Origin: an uncultured Roseobacter sp.
Lineage (GTDB): Bacteria; Pseudomonadota; Alphaproteobacteria; Rhodobacterales; Rhodobacteraceae
Reading direction: 5' to 3'
Length of the DNA: 64,000 nt
Assembly (NCBI RefSeq): GCF_947499265.1
Contig: NZ_CANMNK010000001.1
Span: forward strand, 519,001 to 583,000
The translations under genes were made by a program, and so were the position numbers. The notes beneath the pieces were generated by a model, which saw only the letters and a list, made by a program, of their open reading frames with translations, had not been told where the DNA came from and did no database searches. Below, piece by piece: positions 27,194 to 36,140 of the stretch. Position 1 is the first letter of the stretch, and each line of letters opens with the position of its first letter.

Positions 27194-28248
27194 AGGCCCC
27201 AGCCTTCCGATTGCATTTCACGCAGGCGCGAGGCGGTGCGTTCGAATTCGAACGTCCCTTCACCTTCAAGATAGAGCATTTCGGGTTTGGCCGCCGCCGA
27301 GCAGATGAGCCGGACCTTGGCCTCGTAAAGCGCATCAATCATCGTGACGAAGCGCTTCGCCTCGTTGAAGTTGTTGCGCGACAGGGCGGGCACCCCGTCC
27401 AACATCAAGACTTTCACCGCCTCCGCCAGCGCCAGATAGTCCCCCGGACCCAGCGGTTTACCGCATAGATCGTGAAACCCCGCGCGGGCCACGCCATTGC
27501 GAAAGGCGGGCACTTCGACGTCGCGCCCTTTGACCTTGAGAACGAGGACCTCGCCTTCGCCGCCCGCAAGATCATCCCATACCGCATCCATCGCGGCACG
27601 GGCCTCGGCGTTCACCGGTGTGAAGTAAACCGGCTGCCCCCCCAACCGGTCCTGGCGGTAATCCGTGGGGCTCGCCAATTCGACCACGTTCATCTTTTCC
27701 CGGATCAGGGCGATGAACGGCAAAAACAGGTCACGATTCAGCCCGTTTTTATAAAGCTCATCCGGCACCCTGTTTGACGTGGTGACCACAACCACCCCGT
27801 CTTCAAAAAGCGCCTGAAAGAGCCGACCCACAATCATCGCATCCGTGATGTCGGTGATTTGCATCTCATCAAAGGCCAGCAGGCGCACGGAGGCGGCAAC
27901 ATCGGCAGCCACCGGAGCAATGGCATCCTCAACCCCGGTCTTGCGGACCTCATGCATGGCGGAATGGATCTCCTGCATGAAGGCATGGAAGTGAACTCGG
28001 CGCGCGGGAATGCCTTCCAGATGCTCGACAAAGAGATCCATCAGCATGGATTTGCCACGCCCGACGCCGCCCCAAAGATAGAGACCCTTTGGCGGTTCGG
28101 GAGCCTTGCGAAACAACCCTTTCTTGACGGGCGCGTTGAGCTCGGTTCGGATCCGTTCGAATTCGGGCATGACGTTCAACTGCGCGTCATCGGGCTGAAC
28201 TGTGCCGACCTCAATCAGGTCCTGATATATGGCGCGCAGGGTTTGCAT
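27190..28248 (-). CDS. zapE: Cell division protein ZapE (AFG1-like ATPase)
   Basis: 352 aa, the usual length. Walker A is GGVGRGKS (residues 60-67), the Walker B region is LLAFDEMQITD, and family motifs include VHFHAFMQ and VVVTTSNRVPDELYKNGLNRDLFLPFI. ZapE is a cytosolic AAA-like ATPase linked to the divisome in Gammaproteobacteria; the homologous AFG1/LACE1 acts in mitochondria. In many Alphaproteobacteria it sits near mdh, which is not visible here. The identification is secure; the role in this species is inferred. Confidence 0.93.
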   Translation of the reverse strand: MQTLRAIYQDLIEVGTVQPDDAQLNVMPEFERIRTELNAPVKKGLFRKAPEPPKGLYLWGGVGRGKSMLMDLFVEHLEGIPARRVHFHAFMQEIHSAMHEVRKTGVEDAIAPVAADVAASVRLLAFDEMQITDITDAMIVGRLFQALFEDGVVVVTTSNRVPDELYKNGLNRDLFLPFIALIREKMNVVELASPTDYRQDRLGGQPVYFTPVNAEARAAMDAVWDDLAGGEGEVLVLKVKGRDVEVPAFRNGVARAGFHDLCGKPLGPGDYLALAEAVKVLMLDGVPALSRNNFNEAKRFVTMIDALYEAKVRLICSAAAKPEMLYLEGEGTFEFERTASRLREMQSEGWGL

Positions 28249-28292
28249 GAACTTTCAATAGCTTGCGGATGTGCCCGTGAAAAGAGCGCTGA

Positions 28293-28308
28293 CACATCAG
28301 AATATGTG
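28293..28308. promoter_or_regulatory. Inverted repeat between zapE and the MFS gene
   Basis: CACAT and ATGTG arms separated by 6 bp, in the 132-bp divergent region. It could be a regulator site for either gene. A possible promoter for the MFS gene (TTGACC near 28333) lies downstream of it. Confidence 0.3.
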
Positions 28309-28380
28309 ATGCGAGCGTCAAAACCTTTGAATTGACCCGCAACGGGCCTGCGGTACTGTCGCTCCAACGGAGGACCCTGC

Positions 28381-29622
28381 ATGCAAAGCCGCACGCCATT
28401 ATTCACACCGGTTCTGATTGTCGGCTGCGTCATCATCATCGTCAGCTTTGCGATCCGCTCGACCTTTGGTGTGTTTCAAATCCCGATTGCCGAAGAATTT
28501 GGATGGCTGCGTGTCGAGTTTTCGCTGGCGATTGCCATTCAGAACCTCGCATGGGGGGTGGGCCAGCCGCTCTTTGGCGCCTTGGCAGAGAAGATCGGCG
28601 ACCGGAAGTCCATCGTGCTGGGCGCCGTGATCTACGCGCTGGGGCTGATGCTGACGGCGCAATCCACCACGCCGGTGGAACATCAGCTTTACGCCTGGCT
28701 TGTTGGTTTCGGGATCGCGGGCACCGGGTTCGGGGTGATCCTCGCGGTGGTTGGTCGTGCAGCGTCGGATGAAAACCGGTCCATGTCGCTGGCGATTGTA
28801 TCGGCGGCGGGCAGCGGCGGGCAGATCTTTGGCCCGCCGACGGCGGAATGGATGCTGGGGTTTCTGACGTGGCAGAGCACTTTCATGCTCTTCGCGGCTG
28901 CGATCATCCTCGTGCTGCTGACGTTGCCGATGATGCGTGCACCGGCGATGGCCAGCAAGACCGAGCTGGATGAGAGCCTCGGCCAGATTCTGGTGAAAGC
29001 CTTCAAGGACCCCTCCTATACCTTCATCTATCTGGGGTTTTTCTCCTGCGGCTATCAGATTGCCTTCATCACCGCACATTTCCCGGCCTTCGTGACGGAG
29101 CTTTGCGGGCCGATCATGCCGGGCGGGACGCTCGACAGCATGGGGATCAGCACAACGTCGGCGCTGGGGGCCCTCGCCATTTCGCTGATCGGTATCGCCA
29201 ATATCGCGGGCACGCTGCTGGCGGGCTGGGCGGGCAAGTACTATTCCAAGAAATACCTGCTGGCAGGCATCTACACCGGGCGGACCCTCATCGCGGCGCT
29301 GTTCATCATGTTCCCGATCACCCCCACCAGCGTTTTGCTGTTTTCCTTTGCCATGGGCATGCTGTGGCTGGCGACCATTCCGCTGACCTCCGGCCTTGTC
29401 GCGCATATCTACGGGTTGCGTTACATGGGCACGCTTTATGGCATTGTGTTCCTCAGCCATCAGGTGGGCAGCTTCTTGGGTGTCTGGTTGGGCGGGCGCA
29501 TGTATGACGTCTATGGCGACTACACGTTGGTGTGGTGGGTCGGGGTTGCTGTGGGCGCGTTCAGTGCGCTCATCCATCTGCCCATCCGCGAGCGACGCCT
29601 GGAAGGGCTGCGCACGGCCTAG
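28381..29622 (+). CDS. MFS transporter
   Basis: 413 aa with about 12 hydrophobic segments. The start has a GGAGG site. The inter-helix 2-3 loop GQPLFGALAEKIGDRKSI matches the major facilitator signature. The N-terminal half resembles the monocarboxylate/oxalate-formate type (SFAIRSTFGVFQIPIAEEFGW). The substrate cannot be told; members often carry carboxylates. It is convergent with the alpha/beta hydrolase gene, the two stops sharing the palindrome CTAG. Confidence 0.9.
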   Translation: MQSRTPLFTPVLIVGCVIIIVSFAIRSTFGVFQIPIAEEFGWLRVEFSLAIAIQNLAWGVGQPLFGALAEKIGDRKSIVLGAVIYALGLMLTAQSTTPVEHQLYAWLVGFGIAGTGFGVILAVVGRAASDENRSMSLAIVSAAGSGGQIFGPPTAEWMLGFLTWQSTFMLFAAAIILVLLTLPMMRAPAMASKTELDESLGQILVKAFKDPSYTFIYLGFFSCGYQIAFITAHFPAFVTELCGPIMPGGTLDSMGISTTSALGALAISLIGIANIAGTLLAGWAGKYYSKKYLLAGIYTGRTLIAALFIMFPITPTSVLLFSFAMGMLWLATIPLTSGLVAHIYGLRYMGTLYGIVFLSHQVGSFLGVWLGGRMYDVYGDYTLVWWVGVAVGAFSALIHLPIRERRLEGLRTA

Positions 29623-30542
29623 CCGCTTTGCTGCGTAAACTCGGTAATATGCGCCAGCACCTCGGCGGTGTGTGAGTAGGTCAGGCCATGGCCGGCGCCG
29701 TCGATCACCACATTCTGGACAGAGCTGTTCCATGCGCTGATCGTTTCGGCGCAGGACAGCGGGATCACATCATCCTCGCGCCCCCAGATAGCGAGCACGG
29801 GCACTGCTTCACGTTCCAGAATTGCATGATCGGGCGCAAGGTTTTCCGACAGCATGCCGCGCAGGCTCGCTCTGACGCTGGGCACAAACCCACGCCAGTT
29901 CAACTCCGCCTCTTGCAAGGCGTTGATGTTCTCAACACTGGTTGGTGTGCCTTTTTCCGCCTTGAGGCCCTTGCGCAATATGGTTGGGTAGAGTTCCAGC
30001 ATCAGCCAGGTGCCGATGATCGGCGTGCGGGCCGCAAACCCGACGATGCCCTTGCCAACAGGGCGCATGCCCGCAGGTGCCAGCAGGATCAGCTGCCGGA
30101 TACGGTCGGGCTGGTCCGCGGCAAAGATAGTCGAAATGGCGCCCCCCATGGAATAGCCGATCAGGGTAATGTCATCCTCGACCCCGTGATCGGCCAGTAA
30201 ATCGTTGAGCTGCTGCAAAAAGAACTCACGATCCTGAAGGCCACCGGGGCGATCAGAATACCCACGCCCAAAAAGGTCATAGACCAGAACCCGAAAGCCC
30301 ATCAGGGCCAGCCCTTTGGCCAACCCGCGCCAGACGAAACTCGGCGTTGTCAGACCATGGACACACACGGCGACGGGCCCGTTTTCGGGACCGTACCATT
30401 GATAATGGGTGACGCCTTGTGACAGCTCGGTAAATTCACCCGGGGCGTCCACGCGCGCGGCATCGTCCATCTGTTTGCGCGTGGCTTCGATGATCAACGG
30501 CGTCGCGACGAGGGCGGCCAGAACCAGATAGAGCCAGATCAA
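29619..30542 (-). CDS. Alpha/beta-fold hydrolase with N-terminal membrane anchor
   Basis: 307 aa from a TTG at 30542. I chose this start because GGGAGG lies 9-10 nt upstream and the TTGA overlaps the preceding gene's stop. A hydrophobic N-terminal helix (2-19) suggests a membrane anchor. The hydrolase core shows CVHGLTTPS (oxyanion region), the nucleophile Ser131 in GYSMGG and a C-terminal DGAGHGLTYSH with the catalytic His. It is the last gene of the five-gene minus-strand unit. The substrate is unknown. Confidence 0.85.
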   Translation of the reverse strand: MIWLYLVLAALVATPLIIEATRKQMDDAARVDAPGEFTELSQGVTHYQWYGPENGPVAVCVHGLTTPSFVWRGLAKGLALMGFRVLVYDLFGRGYSDRPGGLQDREFFLQQLNDLLADHGVEDDITLIGYSMGGAISTIFAADQPDRIRQLILLAPAGMRPVGKGIVGFAARTPIIGTWLMLELYPTILRKGLKAEKGTPTSVENINALQEAELNWRGFVPSVRASLRGMLSENLAPDHAILEREAVPVLAIWGREDDVIPLSCAETISAWNSSVQNVVIDGAGHGLTYSHTAEVLAHITEFTQQSG

Positions 30543-31456
30543 ACGCCCGCCTCCCACTGGTCCAGAATGTAGCGGCAAGTCATCAGGTCCAGATGCGCCC
30601 CGCCGCCGTTTTTGAAGATCGTGATCTCGTCTGCCGAGCCGCGTCTGAAATCCGCGGGCGCGTAGTAATCCGCGACGATGTCCTGCGCCGTGATCACGCC
30701 TGTTTCAATCGGGATTTTGATCTCTCCGATGTGCCCGACGGTGGTGTCGAGGCTGTCGACAAAGAGGCGCGCGCGGGTCAGGGCGGTGTCGTCCACTTCG
30801 CGCATATCAGGGCGATAGGCGCCGATCAGATCGATATGCTGCCCAGGTCGCAGCCACTCACCGAGGATCAGAGGATTTGTGGACATGGTGGCAGAGGTCA
30901 CGATATCAGCCGCGCGCACCGCCGCTTCCAGATCTTCAGCGACGGCGAGGCCGGGGATCGTTTCCGCCATCGCGCGTGCCTTTGCGGTCGTCCGGTTCCA
31001 GACCGTGAATGTCGCCTGGGGAAAGGCGGCACGATAGGCCGCGTGCAGCCCATGCGCCTGCGTCCCCGCGCCCACAATCAGGATGTTCTTGCTATCGGGA
31101 CGCGCCAGCCGTCTGGCTGCCAGCAGGCTGTCGCCCGCGGTTTTCCACTTTGTGACCAGATGGAAATCGATGATCGCCTGCAATCCCCCGTCGGCGTCCG
31201 AAAATAGCATCACGCCGCCGTTGATGGAGGACGCCCCTTTGGCGGTGTTTCCGGGAAAGATCGTGGCGGATTTCACTGCAAGACCCAGCCCATCAATCCA
31301 TGCCGCGCGGTTCAGCAGCGTGTCGGGATCGCGATACAGAAATGTATCGGCAATCTCCGCTTTCGGCAGCAGGTGCCCAGCGGCAAGGGCGTCGGTAAGG
31401 GCGATCCAATCCAGCCGGGCCTCGCCCGCGTCAAAGGGAACAACAGGTACGCTCAT
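30539..31456 (-). CDS. Ornithine cyclodeaminase / mu-crystallin family dehydrogenase
   Basis: 305 aa from the ATG at 31456, which overlaps the stop of the HAD gene (ATGA); longer frames upstream run into that gene. The fold is indicated by KSATIFPGN, INGGVMLF and the Rossmann motif VGAGTQAHGL. Family members include ornithine cyclodeaminase, ketimine reductase and iminosuccinate reductase (BhcD). The bhc neighbours are absent, so BhcD is not claimed. Coupled to HAD and hydrolase genes; the substrate is probably an imino or keto acid. Confidence 0.87.
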   Translation of the reverse strand: MSVPVVPFDAGEARLDWIALTDALAAGHLLPKAEIADTFLYRDPDTLLNRAAWIDGLGLAVKSATIFPGNTAKGASSINGGVMLFSDADGGLQAIIDFHLVTKWKTAGDSLLAARRLARPDSKNILIVGAGTQAHGLHAAYRAAFPQATFTVWNRTTAKARAMAETIPGLAVAEDLEAAVRAADIVTSATMSTNPLILGEWLRPGQHIDLIGAYRPDMREVDDTALTRARLFVDSLDTTVGHIGEIKIPIETGVITAQDIVADYYAPADFRRGSADEITIFKNGGGAHLDLMTCRYILDQWEAGV

Positions 31457-32073
31457 TGCGCCTCCGCCTGTGTCAGCAATCCGGCGGCGACCAGCCTGTC
31501 CGCCCATCCTTGCGGACCCTCAAAGAGATGGGTCTGCCAGCCGTATGTCTCCGCGATGCGAATGTTGTCGGTGCGGTCATCTGTAAAGATCAGATCGGTT
31601 CCGGAGAGACCTGAGGTTTCTTCGACACGCCGGTAGATCTCCGGGTCGGGTTTGGTCACGCGCATGTGGCCGGAGATGAAATCGCGGTCGAACTCACGCA
31701 GGAACGGGTAATGCATGGCCGCGAAATCATAGCTGTCGATCCCGAAATTGGTCAGCGAAAACACAGGCACGCCCTTGGCCTGCAGGGTCTTCATCAGCCG
31801 CACGGAATGATCGATCACAGGGGTCGCCATTTCAATCCAGCGGTCATGCCACATGCGGATTTCATCGCGCCACGCAGGGGTCGCATCGGCCTGCGCATAG
31901 ATGGTTTTGGCGAAAGGTTCGCCGCGGTCGACCAGCTCGTTCATGCCGTGCAGATCGACCTGCGCAAACATCGCGCGCCTGCGGTCCTCGCCGATCACCG
32001 CGTCGTAAAACCGCTCCGGTTGCCATTCGATCAGCACATTGCCGATGTCAAAAATCACCGCTTTTGGTTGCAT
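31453..32073 (-). CDS. HAD family (subclass IA) hydrolase
   Basis: 206 aa. The nucleophile loop is IFDIGNVLIEW (Asp9), like YihX-type phosphatases in having DxGNV rather than DxDxT. Motif II is FSLTNFG, the motif III Lys is in VTKPDPEIY, and motif IV is FTDDRTDNI. Likely a sugar- or organophosphate phosphatase; the substrate is unknown. It lies 15 bp behind the yaiI-like gene and overlaps the next gene by ATGA. Confidence 0.9.
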   Translation of the reverse strand: MQPKAVIFDIGNVLIEWQPERFYDAVIGEDRRRAMFAQVDLHGMNELVDRGEPFAKTIYAQADATPAWRDEIRMWHDRWIEMATPVIDHSVRLMKTLQAKGVPVFSLTNFGIDSYDFAAMHYPFLREFDRDFISGHMRVTKPDPEIYRRVEETSGLSGTDLIFTDDRTDNIRIAETYGWQTHLFEGPQGWADRLVAAGLLTQAEAQ

Positions 32074-32088
32074 GCAGCACCTCGCCCT

Positions 32089-32553
32089 TCAGGCCTTTCG
32101 GATGGTTGATTTCGCGCTGCGCAAGGCCCGCTCCAACGCGTCCAGAAAACGGGACCGATCGGCCTTTGTAAAGCCTTTGCCGCCGCCCTGGCGAAAGGGG
32201 TCGGCGGCGCGCAGATCAGCCATCAGATCACGCGTGGCCAGCACATTGCCGATATTCGCCGCCGTCAGCGGCTCGCCGTTATGCTTGAGCACCTGCGCGC
32301 CCGCTTCCACACATTTTGCGGCCAGTGGGATGTCGCCCGTCACCACGACGTCACCGGGGCCGCAGCGCTCCGCGATCCACATATCGGCGACGTCCGGGCC
32401 GTCCGGCACGATGACTGTTTCCACAAGCGGGTTCTGCGAGGGCCTCAGGCCGCCGTTCGAGACGACAAACATCTGCACACGGTGTCGCGTGGCGACCTTT
32501 TCGGCCTCGGCTTTGACGGGGCAGGCATCCGCATCGATGTAGAGCGCGGTCAT
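32089..32553 (-). CDS. YaiI/YqxD family protein (UPF0178)
   Basis: 154 aa, normal length. The family signature is [14 protein letters not shown] at the start, [35 protein letters not shown] and a C-terminal [12 protein letters not shown]. The acidic residues suggest a PIN-like nuclease fold, but the activity is unproven. The ATG overlaps the fghA stop (ATGA). Confidence 0.93.
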   Translation of the reverse strand: MTALYIDADACPVKAEAEKVATRHRVQMFVVSNGGLRPSQNPLVETVIVPDGPDVADMWIAERCGPGDVVVTGDIPLAAKCVEAGAQVLKHNGEPLTAANIGNVLATRDLMADLRAADPFRQGGGKGFTKADRSRFLDALERALRSAKSTIRKA

Positions 32554-33380
32554 GCGTAGAGCGCATCCGCATGGAAGGCCACGTGTTCCTCCATGAAGGT
32601 GGAGACAAAGAAGTAGCTGTGATCATAGCCGGGTTGCAGCCGTAGTGTCGCCTGTTGCCGCCGGGCCGCGACGGCCTGCGCCAGGGCTTCGGGTTTCAGC
32701 AGATCGATGAACTGGTCATTGGTGCCGGTGTCGATCAGGATCGGCCCGTCAAACCCCTTCTCCTGCATCAGCAGCGTGGCATCGTGACCGGCCCATTTGG
32801 TTTCATCACTGCCAAGATAGGCGGACAGCTGTTTGCGACCCCAGTCGCTGGCCGTTGGGTTGGAAATCGGGGCAAATGCCGATACGGACCGGTAACGCCC
32901 CGGCAGGGCCATCGCCATGGTCAGCGCGCCGTGCCCGCCCATCGAATGGCCGGTGATGGCTTGCCGCGACATATCCAGATCGAAATTGCGTTCCAGCAGC
33001 TTTGGCAGCTCTTCGGTCACATAGTCCCACATCTGAAAATGCGGTGCCCAAGGCGTTTCGGATGCATTGACATAGAAGCCCGCGCCCTGACCCAGATCAT
33101 AGGCGTCGTCATCGGCCACACCCTCACCGCGCGGCGAGGTGTCGGGAAAGACCAGCGCAATGCCCTGCTCCGCAGCCCAGGCCTGAGCGCCAGCTTTGAC
33201 CATGGCGTTTTCATGGGTACAGGTGAGGCCGGAAAGATACCACAGCAGCGGCACCGGGCCGTCCTTGGCTTCCTGCGGCACAAAAAGCCCGAAGGTCATA
33301 TCACAAGCGCAGCTTGTCGAGGGGTGAGAATAGACGCCCTGTGTGCCGCTGAAACAGGCGTTTTCCGAAATGGTTTCCAT
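32550..33380 (-). CDS. fghA: S-formylglutathione hydrolase
   Basis: 276 aa. The esterase nucleophile is Ser146 in [10 protein letters not shown], with [12 protein letters not shown] and FPDTSPRG as family motifs and a C-terminal [12 protein letters not shown] holding the catalytic His. It hydrolyses S-formylglutathione to formate and glutathione in formaldehyde detoxification. The glutathione-dependent formaldehyde dehydrogenase usually found next to it is not in the window. It is the first gene of a unit running to the alpha/beta hydrolase. A GAGGAG site precedes the start. Confidence 0.96.
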   Translation of the reverse strand: METISENACFSGTQGVYSHPSTSCACDMTFGLFVPQEAKDGPVPLLWYLSGLTCTHENAMVKAGAQAWAAEQGIALVFPDTSPRGEGVADDDAYDLGQGAGFYVNASETPWAPHFQMWDYVTEELPKLLERNFDLDMSRQAITGHSMGGHGALTMAMALPGRYRSVSAFAPISNPTASDWGRKQLSAYLGSDETKWAGHDATLLMQEKGFDGPILIDTGTNDQFIDLLKPEALAQAVAARRQQATLRLQPGYDHSYFFVSTFMEEHVAFHADALYA

Positions 33381-33445
33381 GACAGGCTCCTCATGCTGGT
33401 CCTCTGTTGGCTACCCCGCGCGTGCCGAGGCGGCAAGCGTTTTGG

Positions 33446-34375
33446 TCAGCCGGGCGCCACCAGTGCGATAATCCCGCTGACCGTGAGAATGCTGATTGCG
33501 GTGGAGACGAGGATTGCGGCGGAAACGCGATGCGGTGCCACGCCGTAGTGCTGCGCCAGGATATAGACGTTGCCTGCCACGGGCAGCGCGGCGGCGGCGA
33601 TGATCACGGCCGCGAAATAGGGGTCGGCGGGAAAGAGATAGAGCACGCCGATGGCCACGAAGAGCGGATGCAGCCCCAGTTTGCAGAAGGTCAGCCACCC
33701 GGCAATGTGCAGGCGCTCGGCGGATTTGGTAGCAAGCGATGCGCCGATGGCAAAAAGCGCCCCCGGTGTTGCCGCAGCCCCCAGAATGGCGAGGAATTCA
33801 TTGGCAGGGGCGGGAATCGGCAGATCGAAGAATGACCACATCAGCCCCACGACAATCGCAACGATCATCGGGTTTTTGACAAGCCCAAGCCCGACGGTGC
33901 GAAAGATACCGAAGTTCAGCCGCCCATCGCGCGATCCGGTGATCAGAATGACGATGAGGCTGGAAAAGACGATCAGATCAACGGCCAGCGCCATCATCAC
34001 CGGGCCAATCGCGGCCTCGCCCATCAACAGGGTCAGCATGGGCACGCCCAGAAACCCAACGTTGCCAATGGCCGCGCATTGCGCCTCGACCGCGGTGGTG
34101 GCCACGTCAAGTTTGCGCAGATATCCCACAAGCGTTGCGATCAGATAGACCGCCATGGTGCCCGCGAGATAGCCCGCTACAAGATTCGGGTCCCAGACGT
34201 CTTCAAGGGACAGATTGGCCGAAAACCGAAAGAGCATGGCCGTCAGGGCAAAGTAGAAAACGAATTTCGTGAGATAGGCGGTGGCTTCTTCGGTGAAAAA
34301 CCGGGTGTACCCGGCCCAGTACCCCAATCCGATCAGTGCAAAAAAGGGGACAGTCTTGAAAAAGATTTCAACCAT
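33446..34375 (-). CDS. AEC family (auxin efflux carrier-like) transporter
   Basis: 309 aa with about ten hydrophobic segments, matching the AEC/PIN-like family in length. Family traits are the central NVGFLGVPM and the C-terminal AALPVAGNVYILAQHYGV. These carriers export or import small organic anions such as malate or malonate in bacteria. It is monocistronic or follows its own promoter, since 36 bp separate it from mbfA upstream. The substrate is unknown. Confidence 0.9.
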   Translation of the reverse strand: MVEIFFKTVPFFALIGLGYWAGYTRFFTEEATAYLTKFVFYFALTAMLFRFSANLSLEDVWDPNLVAGYLAGTMAVYLIATLVGYLRKLDVATTAVEAQCAAIGNVGFLGVPMLTLLMGEAAIGPVMMALAVDLIVFSSLIVILITGSRDGRLNFGIFRTVGLGLVKNPMIVAIVVGLMWSFFDLPIPAPANEFLAILGAAATPGALFAIGASLATKSAERLHIAGWLTFCKLGLHPLFVAIGVLYLFPADPYFAAVIIAAAALPVAGNVYILAQHYGVAPHRVSAAILVSTAISILTVSGIIALVAPG

Positions 34376-34411
34376 GATCGGGTGTTAGAGCGAACCGCCG
34401 GGCAGCGCAAG

Positions 34412-35386
34412 CTACCCCGACCCGATCAGAACACCCGCCGCAAACACAAGCGCCCCGCCCAGCACGACCTGCAGGGTTGCGCGCCAGAACGGCGTATCCA
34501 TATAGCGGTTTTGGATCCACGCGATGGCCCAAAGCTCCACGAACACAACAGCGATGGCGATGACCGTCGCGGTCCAGAAATCCGTGATGAGATAGGGCAG
34601 CGCGTGGCCCAAACCGCCGATCGTTGTCATGATCCCCGATGCAAACCCTCGTTTGATGGGCGAGCCACGACCAGACAGCTGCCCATCATCAGACGCGGCC
34701 TCGGTGAAGCCCATAGAGATACCGGCGCCGACAGAGGCCGCGAGGCCCACAAGGAAGGTCGTCCAGGTGTCCTGTGTGGCGAAGGCGGTGGCAAAAATCG
34801 GCGCCAGCGTGGAGACGGAGCCGTCCATCAGACCGGCGAGGCCCGGTTGCACCCATGTCAGCAGGAATTGCCGGTGCGCGGCTTCTTCTTCACTCTGGCG
34901 GGTTTCCGGATCGAGGTGTTTGGCCTCCAGACCTTCTGCTATCGCGTGATGCGCGGCCTCTGCTGCTGCGAGGTCGCCCAGCAGTTTTCGTGTCGCCGCA
35001 TCTGTCGCAGCCGCCGCGGCGGTCACATAGAATTGCTCGGCTTCGCGTTCCATCGCTTCGGCTTCGGCGCGGATGCGGTCCAGCCCCAGGTTTTCGATCA
35101 GCCAGACCGGTCGACGCTGATAGTATCCTGCCACATGCTCACGGCGGATCAGGGGGATCACATCGCCGAAACGGTCCCGATGCAGGTCAATCAGCCGTTG
35201 CCTGTGTTGATCTTCCTCCCGCGCCATATCTTCGAAAATATGGGCGGAATCGGGAAATTCGTGCCGCAGAGTTTCCGCGTAGCCGCGATAAATGCGTGCG
35301 TCGTCTTCTTCTGACGAGATCGCGAGGGCAAGGACTTCCTGTTCGCTCAAATCACGGAACCGCTTGCGGGCAAAGGAAAAACGCAT
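34412..35386 (-). CDS. mbfA: Membrane-bound ferritin-like iron exporter
   Basis: 324 aa with two parts. Residues 1-165 form a rubrerythrin-like ferritin domain with metal ligands E26, E57/E58 and H61 (REEDQH), and E143/H146 (AAEAAHH). Residues 170-324 form a VIT1/CCC1-type membrane domain (GLMDGSVSTLAPIFATAF, SVGAGISMGFTEA). This fusion is MbfA, which exports iron and protects against peroxide and acid in rhizobia under Irr control. An ICE-like box sits just upstream. The identification is strong; function in this species is by homology. Confidence 0.95.
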   Translation of the reverse strand: MRFSFARKRFRDLSEQEVLALAISSEEDDARIYRGYAETLRHEFPDSAHIFEDMAREEDQHRQRLIDLHRDRFGDVIPLIRREHVAGYYQRRPVWLIENLGLDRIRAEAEAMEREAEQFYVTAAAAATDAATRKLLGDLAAAEAAHHAIAEGLEAKHLDPETRQSEEEAAHRQFLLTWVQPGLAGLMDGSVSTLAPIFATAFATQDTWTTFLVGLAASVGAGISMGFTEAASDDGQLSGRGSPIKRGFASGIMTTIGGLGHALPYLITDFWTATVIAIAVVFVELWAIAWIQNRYMDTPFWRATLQVVLGGALVFAAGVLIGSG

Positions 35387-35401
35387 GGATCGAACCTCTA
35401 G

Positions 35402-35418
35402 TTTAGAATGATTCTAAT
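35402..35418 (-). promoter_or_regulatory. Irr-type iron control element (ICE box) upstream of mbfA
   Basis: TTTAGAATGATTCTAAT matches the ICE consensus TTTAGAA-N3-TTCTAAA at 13 of 14 positions. It lies 16 to 32 nt upstream of the mbfA start codon. Known from Bradyrhizobium and Agrobacterium: Irr represses mbfA through this element under low iron. The Irr gene itself is not in the window. Confidence 0.85.
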
Positions 35419-35473
35419 GCAACTATGTCTATGGGACAACCGGCCTATGCAATGGTTTTTGGGAATTTGCTTG

Positions 35474-35487
35474 GAACTGAACAGTTC
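35474..35487. promoter_or_regulatory. Palindromic operator candidate upstream of the TetR gene
   Basis: GAACTG-AA-CAGTTC is a perfect 6-2-6 inverted repeat, 35 nt before the TetR start and just upstream of a TATATT that may be its -10 box (35492-35497). Position and symmetry suit an autoregulatory TetR site; it could also affect mbfA, which reads the other way. Confidence 0.55.
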
Positions 35488-35522
35488 GGTTTATATTGTT
35501 GTGGCGTACATCCGGGGGCGCC

Positions 35523-36140
35523 ATGACATCCACAGCCGAAATGATCCGCAAGGGGCGCAAGTTCGATCAGGTGCTCGAAGGCGCGCGGCGGGTCTTTATG
35601 GCGGATGGGTTTGAAGGCGCCAGCGTTGACGAAATCGCGCGGGTGGCCAATGTTTCCAAGGCGACGCTCTACAGCTACTTTCCCGACAAGCGGTTGTTGT
35701 TCCTTGAGGTCGCGACGACCGAATGCCAAAGACAATCCCGCGATGCGTTGGACAGCATCGATATGGAGGCAGAGCCTCGTGAGGTGCTGCAACAGACCGG
35801 GCAACATTTCCTACGCTTCATCACATCCAAGTTCGGACAGCAGATTTTCCGAATCTGCGTGGCGGAATCGGATCGGTTCCCGGAGCTGGGGCAGAAGTTC
35901 TACAATTCCGGTCCCGCGGTGTTCCGGGCCGAGATGGCGGCGTATTTCGACCGGGCCGTTGCGCGCGGGCAGTTGCGCATCGAAGATCGTATTCTGGCGG
36001 CAGATCAGTTTGGCGAACTTTGCAAGGCAGATGTCTGGCCGCGTCTGATTTTCGGCATGACCAAAGTCGTGACGCCTGCCGAGATTGATCGGGTCGTCAA
36101 TGGGGCGGTCAGAACATTCATGGCGCGTTACGGCGTCTAA
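35523..36140 (+). CDS. TetR/AcrR family transcriptional regulator
   Basis: 205 aa from the ATG at 35523 (MTSTAEM); an earlier in-frame start at 35496 is less likely because it would sit next to the putative -10 box. The N-terminal helix-turn-helix is clear: VFMADGFEGASVDEIARVANVSKATLYSYFPDK. The C-terminal ligand domain resembles the AefR-type subgroup. The neighbouring genes do not name a ligand. A palindrome at 35474-35487 suggests self-control. Confidence 0.93.
   Translation: MTSTAEMIRKGRKFDQVLEGARRVFMADGFEGASVDEIARVANVSKATLYSYFPDKRLLFLEVATTECQRQSRDALDSIDMEAEPREVLQQTGQHFLRFITSKFGQQIFRICVAESDRFPELGQKFYNSGPAVFRAEMAAYFDRAVARGQLRIEDRILAADQFGELCKADVWPRLIFGMTKVVTPAEIDRVVNGAVRTFMARYGV

Noticed and set aside
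28399-29733. Minus-strand open frame of 444 codons opposite the MFS gene
   Set aside because: Antisense to a clear 12-helix transporter; the product is His/Arg-rich without domains.
30539-31456. Iminosuccinate reductase BhcD
   Set aside because: The protein belongs to the same broad family, but bhcA, bhcB, bhcC and the bhc regulator are not next to it.
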